DNA from: Rubrobacter_F sp035642415
GTDB taxonomy: Bacteria > Actinomycetota > Rubrobacteria > Rubrobacterales > Rubrobacteraceae
Assembly: GCA_035642415.1 (NCBI GenBank)
Contig: DASQSI010000122.1
Coordinates: forward strand, 1 to 16,347
DNA: 16,347 bases
Direction of reading: 5' to 3'
In this document: positions 13,627 to 16,347 of the stretch, in pieces
Numbering within the stretch: the first letter of the stretch is position 1
Layout of the letters: each line of letters opens with the position of its first letter
Notes under the pieces: generated by a model
Seen by the model: only the letters and a program-made list of their open reading frames with translations
Databases searched by the model: none
Told to the model about the DNA's origin: nothing
Program-made: the position numbers and the translations under genes

Positions 13627-14083
13627 TAATTAGCAAGTTCTACTTGGTTCCAGCCTGTTAGCAAATTCGCTCCATTTGGGCCGAAAAAGCGGCTTTGCTC
13701 TGTGCGCGTTTTCTGTTGTGTTCGGCTCTGTCCTATCGCTACTGCTGCCAAGTGGCCTATATATAAGGAGTTTTGGTCCGAGTGGTGTGACTTAGCCTGC
13801 AAGACAGGGCCCCCACTAAGAGCTTTTAACTACTTGTAGGAGGCGGGTTGCCTCCGGCGGTCTCATAACTCATTAGCATTGCCAAGTATCGAGACTTTGA
13901 TTATGGAATGAGCTGTGAAACAGATTTGTAAGCGTAGAATCGTTTGTTAGCAGTGGGCAAGGGGAGTGTTTCATAAACGACCGTTTTTGATACTCCGTAG
14001 TGGCGACCTACTTACCTTGATGTAAGCTGCGTGGAAGGGCATTGCAGAAAACTAGTAGCATAAAGCTACAGAGGGGAGAGCTG
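13627..14083. other. Intergenic, no gene recognised
   Basis: It holds the upstream region of the phosphatase gene. Two imperfect hairpins are visible: GCCG-AAAAAG-CGGC near 13680-13694 and a longer partly paired one around 13965-13998 (outer arms GGAGT/ACTCC). No open frame has a family match or a good ribosome site. Confidence 0.45.
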
Positions 14084-15583
14084 GTGAAAATTCGATCGGC
14101 TCAACTATTTGCTGGCTCGGTAGGGCTTATCTTGACACCCTTACTGCTTTTGCCCTCTAGCTCCGTTATAGCGCAGCCGTCTAAAGCTCCGATCAACCAT
14201 ATTATCGTCATCTACCAGGAAAATCACACTTTCGATAACCTCTATGGCAAGTTCCCGGCTGCCAACAATCTTGACCAAGCTGGTGCTCAAGTACGACAGG
14301 TGGACAAAAATGGTGCAGCCTACCAGACATTGCCGCCGCCCCTCGATACCTCGAAGAAGCCACCTGAAGCTGACCCACGCTTCCCTGACAACCTACCCGA
14401 TGTCCCCTTCCAGATCGATCGGTACGTGCCTCTAGACCAGGTGGCGCCTTCACCCGTGCACCGCTTCTACCAACACCAACTTCAGATGGATGGTGGCAAG
14501 ATGGACCGCTACGTCGCCTGGACCAATGCGGGCGGCCTACCGATGGGCTATTACGACACACAGCAACTGCCCCTCTATCCCTACGCACGTGATTACACGT
14601 TGGCGGACAACTTCTTCACAGCAGCCTTTGGTGGATCTATGCTCAACCACTTCTGGCTGATCTGCGCCTGCACCCCGGTCTGGTCCGGTGCACCAGCCAA
14701 TATGGTAGCCCAGCCGGAATTCGACACCGCTGGTGCTCTTACCGGCCTAACAAAGGATGGGGATGTCACGCCGGATGGATACGTGGTAAACGACGTCGAG
14801 CCGATCTATAAGCCACACAAGGCCGATGTCGCCGCCGAAGATAGGATGCCTCCGCAGACACTCCCGACTATTGGCCAACGGATGGACGATGCCGGGGTAT
14901 CTTGGGCTTGGTACGCTGAGGGATGGAACGACGCCTTGGTTGAGAAGCCTAATCCAACCTTGGTCTTTCACCACCAGCCATTCGTTTACTTTGAAGAGTA
15001 TGCTGAGGGTACACCCAAGAGGGCAACCCATCTCAAGGATGAGCAAGACTTCCTCGCTAGTCTCAACGATGGAACCTTGCCATCTGTCTCGTTCATCAAA
15101 CCAGATAATAGGCACGATGAACATCCCGGGAAAGCAGAGGTACTAGCTAGCGAACAATACGTCGCCGATCTTATCGAACAGGTGAAGAACTCACCCCACT
15201 GGGGAGACACGGCGCTCATCGTCGCCTATGACGATTTCGGCGGCTGGTATGATCACGTCGCGCCGCCGCTAGCAGACCGCTGGGGACCTGGCGGCCGGGT
15301 TCCGATGTTGATCATCTCACCTTACGTGCGCAAGGGCTTCGTCGACCATACTCTCTATGACACCACCTCTATCCTGAAGTTCATAGAGTGGCGGTACGGT
15401 CTTGAATCCCTCGCTGATCGAGACAAAGGAGCGAATAACCTCTTAGCTGCTTTCGACTTTGGGCAGCAGGAACTGGCGAATTCTGGAGGTATCGATGTTC
15501 TCCTACTAGCAGCTCTAGTGGGGATCGCCAGCCTCGTGGGAGCTGGGTTGTTTTTATGGCATCGAACCTACAGAACTAGGTGA
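14084..15583 (+). CDS. AcpA-like acid phosphatase / phospholipase C family phosphoesterase
   Basis: The 499-residue exported enzyme starts at GTG 14084, chosen for AGGGGAG at 14072-14078 and because it gives a clean signal peptide (1-30, cut near VIA-Gln31); a TTG at 14042 would add 14 polar residues. The residues that form the Francisella AcpA metal site and nucleophile have clear counterparts: Glu46-Asn47 in YQENHTFD, Ser185 in GGSMLNHFW, His296-His297, a His in RHDEHPG, and Asp383-Asp384 in YDDFGGWYDHVAPP. It therefore belongs to the alkaline-phosphatase superfamily group containing acid phosphatases and phospholipases C. A final hydrophobic segment (about 472-492) followed by HRTYRTR suggests a C-terminal membrane anchor with the catalytic domain outside. 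It would release phosphate from monoesters or phospholipids. It is the first gene right of repeat C. Confidence 0.88.
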   Translation: MKIRSAQLFAGSVGLILTPLLLLPSSSVIAQPSKAPINHIIVIYQENHTFDNLYGKFPAANNLDQAGAQVRQVDKNGAAYQTLPPPLDTSKKPPEADPRFPDNLPDVPFQIDRYVPLDQVAPSPVHRFYQHQLQMDGGKMDRYVAWTNAGGLPMGYYDTQQLPLYPYARDYTLADNFFTAAFGGSMLNHFWLICACTPVWSGAPANMVAQPEFDTAGALTGLTKDGDVTPDGYVVNDVEPIYKPHKADVAAEDRMPPQTLPTIGQRMDDAGVSWAWYAEGWNDALVEKPNPTLVFHHQPFVYFEEYAEGTPKRATHLKDEQDFLASLNDGTLPSVSFIKPDNRHDEHPGKAEVLASEQYVADLIEQVKNSPHWGDTALIVAYDDFGGWYDHVAPPLADRWGPGGRVPMLIISPYVRKGFVDHTLYDTTSILKFIEWRYGLESLADRDKGANNLLAAFDFGQQELANSGGIDVLLLAALVGIASLVGAGLFLWHRTYRTR

Positions 15584-15747
15584 TGCCCAATGAATCTTAA
15601 GTAGAAGTAAGCCGCTCTGATGTACCAGAAACGGCCGAACCTGCTAAAAGTTGCTGTTGCGTGGTTTATCCTACGAGGGGTACAGCCTATCTCACGTGGT
15701 AGTCGTGGACCCCGACCACCCTGAAACAAAGAAAAGGAAGGAAGCTC

Positions 15748-16137
15748 ATGAGCGACAACGCCAACCAGTTTCACGACGAGCTTTACAGAGAGCACGCGGC
15801 TGCACTAGAAGCGTTTATCGAAGCACGCCGCGCCTGGCAAGACTTTTTCGAAGGACCTAGCGGATTAGGAAAAGCTCCGAACGAGCCCCAGTTGTACACA
15901 GCTGCCCAGAAGATGGTTGGTGGTGAACTCAAGGAAGTAGAACAGGAGAGAGATTCCCACGAAGTACTCGACAGAGCTAAGCGCTATCTGGACCTGTTTG
16001 AAGCCTTCTCTATTTCATGTACTCGTATGAAAGAGAACTTGGACCGCACCTCGGCAAGGTCCGCAGCCACCGGTGAGCCCAGCAAGGGGACAAGGAGGCT
16101 AAGCCGCACGCTGGTAGAAGAGGAAGGTGGGCCCTAA
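15748..16137 (+). CDS. Helical small protein of unknown function
   Basis: The 129-residue soluble protein has AAGGAAGG about 6 bases before ATG 15748. The sequence is strongly helical and charged: HDELYREHAAALEAFIEARR, then WQDFFEGPSGLGK, then VGGELKEVEQERDSHEVLDR and AKRYLDLFEAFSISCTRMKE, ending in a Ser/Arg/Glu-rich tail. This suggests a three-helix or coiled-coil fold. There is no signal peptide or catalytic motif. It precedes hpt by 78 bases in the same direction and may share a transcript. No family recognised. Confidence 0.65.
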   Translation: MSDNANQFHDELYREHAAALEAFIEARRAWQDFFEGPSGLGKAPNEPQLYTAAQKMVGGELKEVEQERDSHEVLDRAKRYLDLFEAFSISCTRMKENLDRTSARSAATGEPSKGTRRLSRTLVEEEGGP

Positions 16138-16215
16138 AGCCCCGACTCTAACGGGCAGCGAGGCACTTGATCAGGGTTGGTGCGAGCAGAGAAACGGAAG
16201 GCGGTCGTCGCAACG

Positions 16216-16347
16216 ATGCCCAAGGTGAAAGAGGTGCTCTTTAGCTCCGAGGAGATTGAGGAGAAGGTGCGCGAGATGGGTGCGCATATCACCGAGGATT
16301 ACCGGGGTGAGGAGCCGCTACTAGTTGGTATCCTGCGCGGAGCGGCG
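16216..16347 (+). CDS. hpt: Hypoxanthine phosphoribosyltransferase, N-terminal part
   Basis: ATG 16216 starts MPKVKEVLFSSEEIEEKV and runs through ITEDYRGEEPLLVGILRGAA to the window edge (44 codons). This is the N-terminal strand and the first phosphate-loop region of bacterial hypoxanthine phosphoribosyltransferases, with the LVGILRGA loop that binds PRPP pyrophosphate. The enzyme salvages hypoxanthine or guanine to IMP or GMP. An in-frame GTG at 16180 would add 12 residues with no family likeness. GGAAGG lies about 14 bases upstream, a weak ribosome site. The 3' end is cut by the window. Confidence 0.85.
   Translation, partial: MPKVKEVLFSSEEIEEKVREMGAHITEDYRGEEPLLVGILRGAA

Noticed and set aside
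1..16347. CRISPR array or phage structural module
   Set aside because: No regularly spaced short repeats and no capsid, tail or terminase-like proteins were seen.

Overview
The window looks like a high-GC actinobacterial chromosome or megaplasmid. Rubrobacter is my best guess, because of the hpt N-terminus, the many GTG/TTG starts behind strong AGGAGG sites, and the overall protein flavour. That assignment comes from protein resemblance only and was not tested by a search. No intact rRNA, tRNA, integrase or CRISPR array is visible.

Layout. 1-223: end of a DUF4239 membrane protein. 332-816: wreck of an ISL3-family transposase gene. 1215-1410: first copy (A) of a repeat carrying the 3' half of a tRNA-Arg(ACG) on the minus strand. 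1625-9667: accessory genes, namely an L-2-haloacid dehalogenase, an SDR oxidoreductase, a cysteine-hydrolase scrap, a 5'-truncated TerC gene, a 93-residue unknown, a low-affinity iron permease family protein, a CsbD-like stress protein, a small Cys-rich protein, and a divergent pair of MFS exporter and ArsR-type regulator. 9724-9910: second repeat copy (B). 10002-12163: a decaying minus-strand cluster with a lipoprotein carrying an HNH-like motif, an ORF split by one TAG, a frameshifted higA antitoxin, an internally deleted higB toxin, a terminator, a second ORF split by one TAG, and an intact small gene. 12564-13449: two plus-strand genes that both carry zinc-ribbon motifs. 13563-13626: third tRNA-Arg half (C). 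14084-16347: an exported AcpA-like acid phosphatase / phospholipase C family protein with a C-terminal membrane anchor, a small unknown protein, and the start of hpt.

How it fits together. The three same-orientation tRNA-Arg 3' halves read like attachment-site scars left by successive integrations at one tRNA gene, with the segments between them being immobilised elements whose integrases are gone. Decay is concentrated between copies B and C (higBA, two TAG-interrupted ORFs) and also marks A-B (TerC, hydrolase). Intact functional units are the dehalogenase, the SDR, the MFS/ArsR pair, the phosphatase and hpt. The most useful leads are the tRNA-half array, the two amber-interrupted ORFs, the HNH-like lipoprotein joined end to end with the higBA remnant, the 91-bp duplicated intergenic repeat next to a strong terminator, and a 26-bp perfect palindrome inside a coding region.
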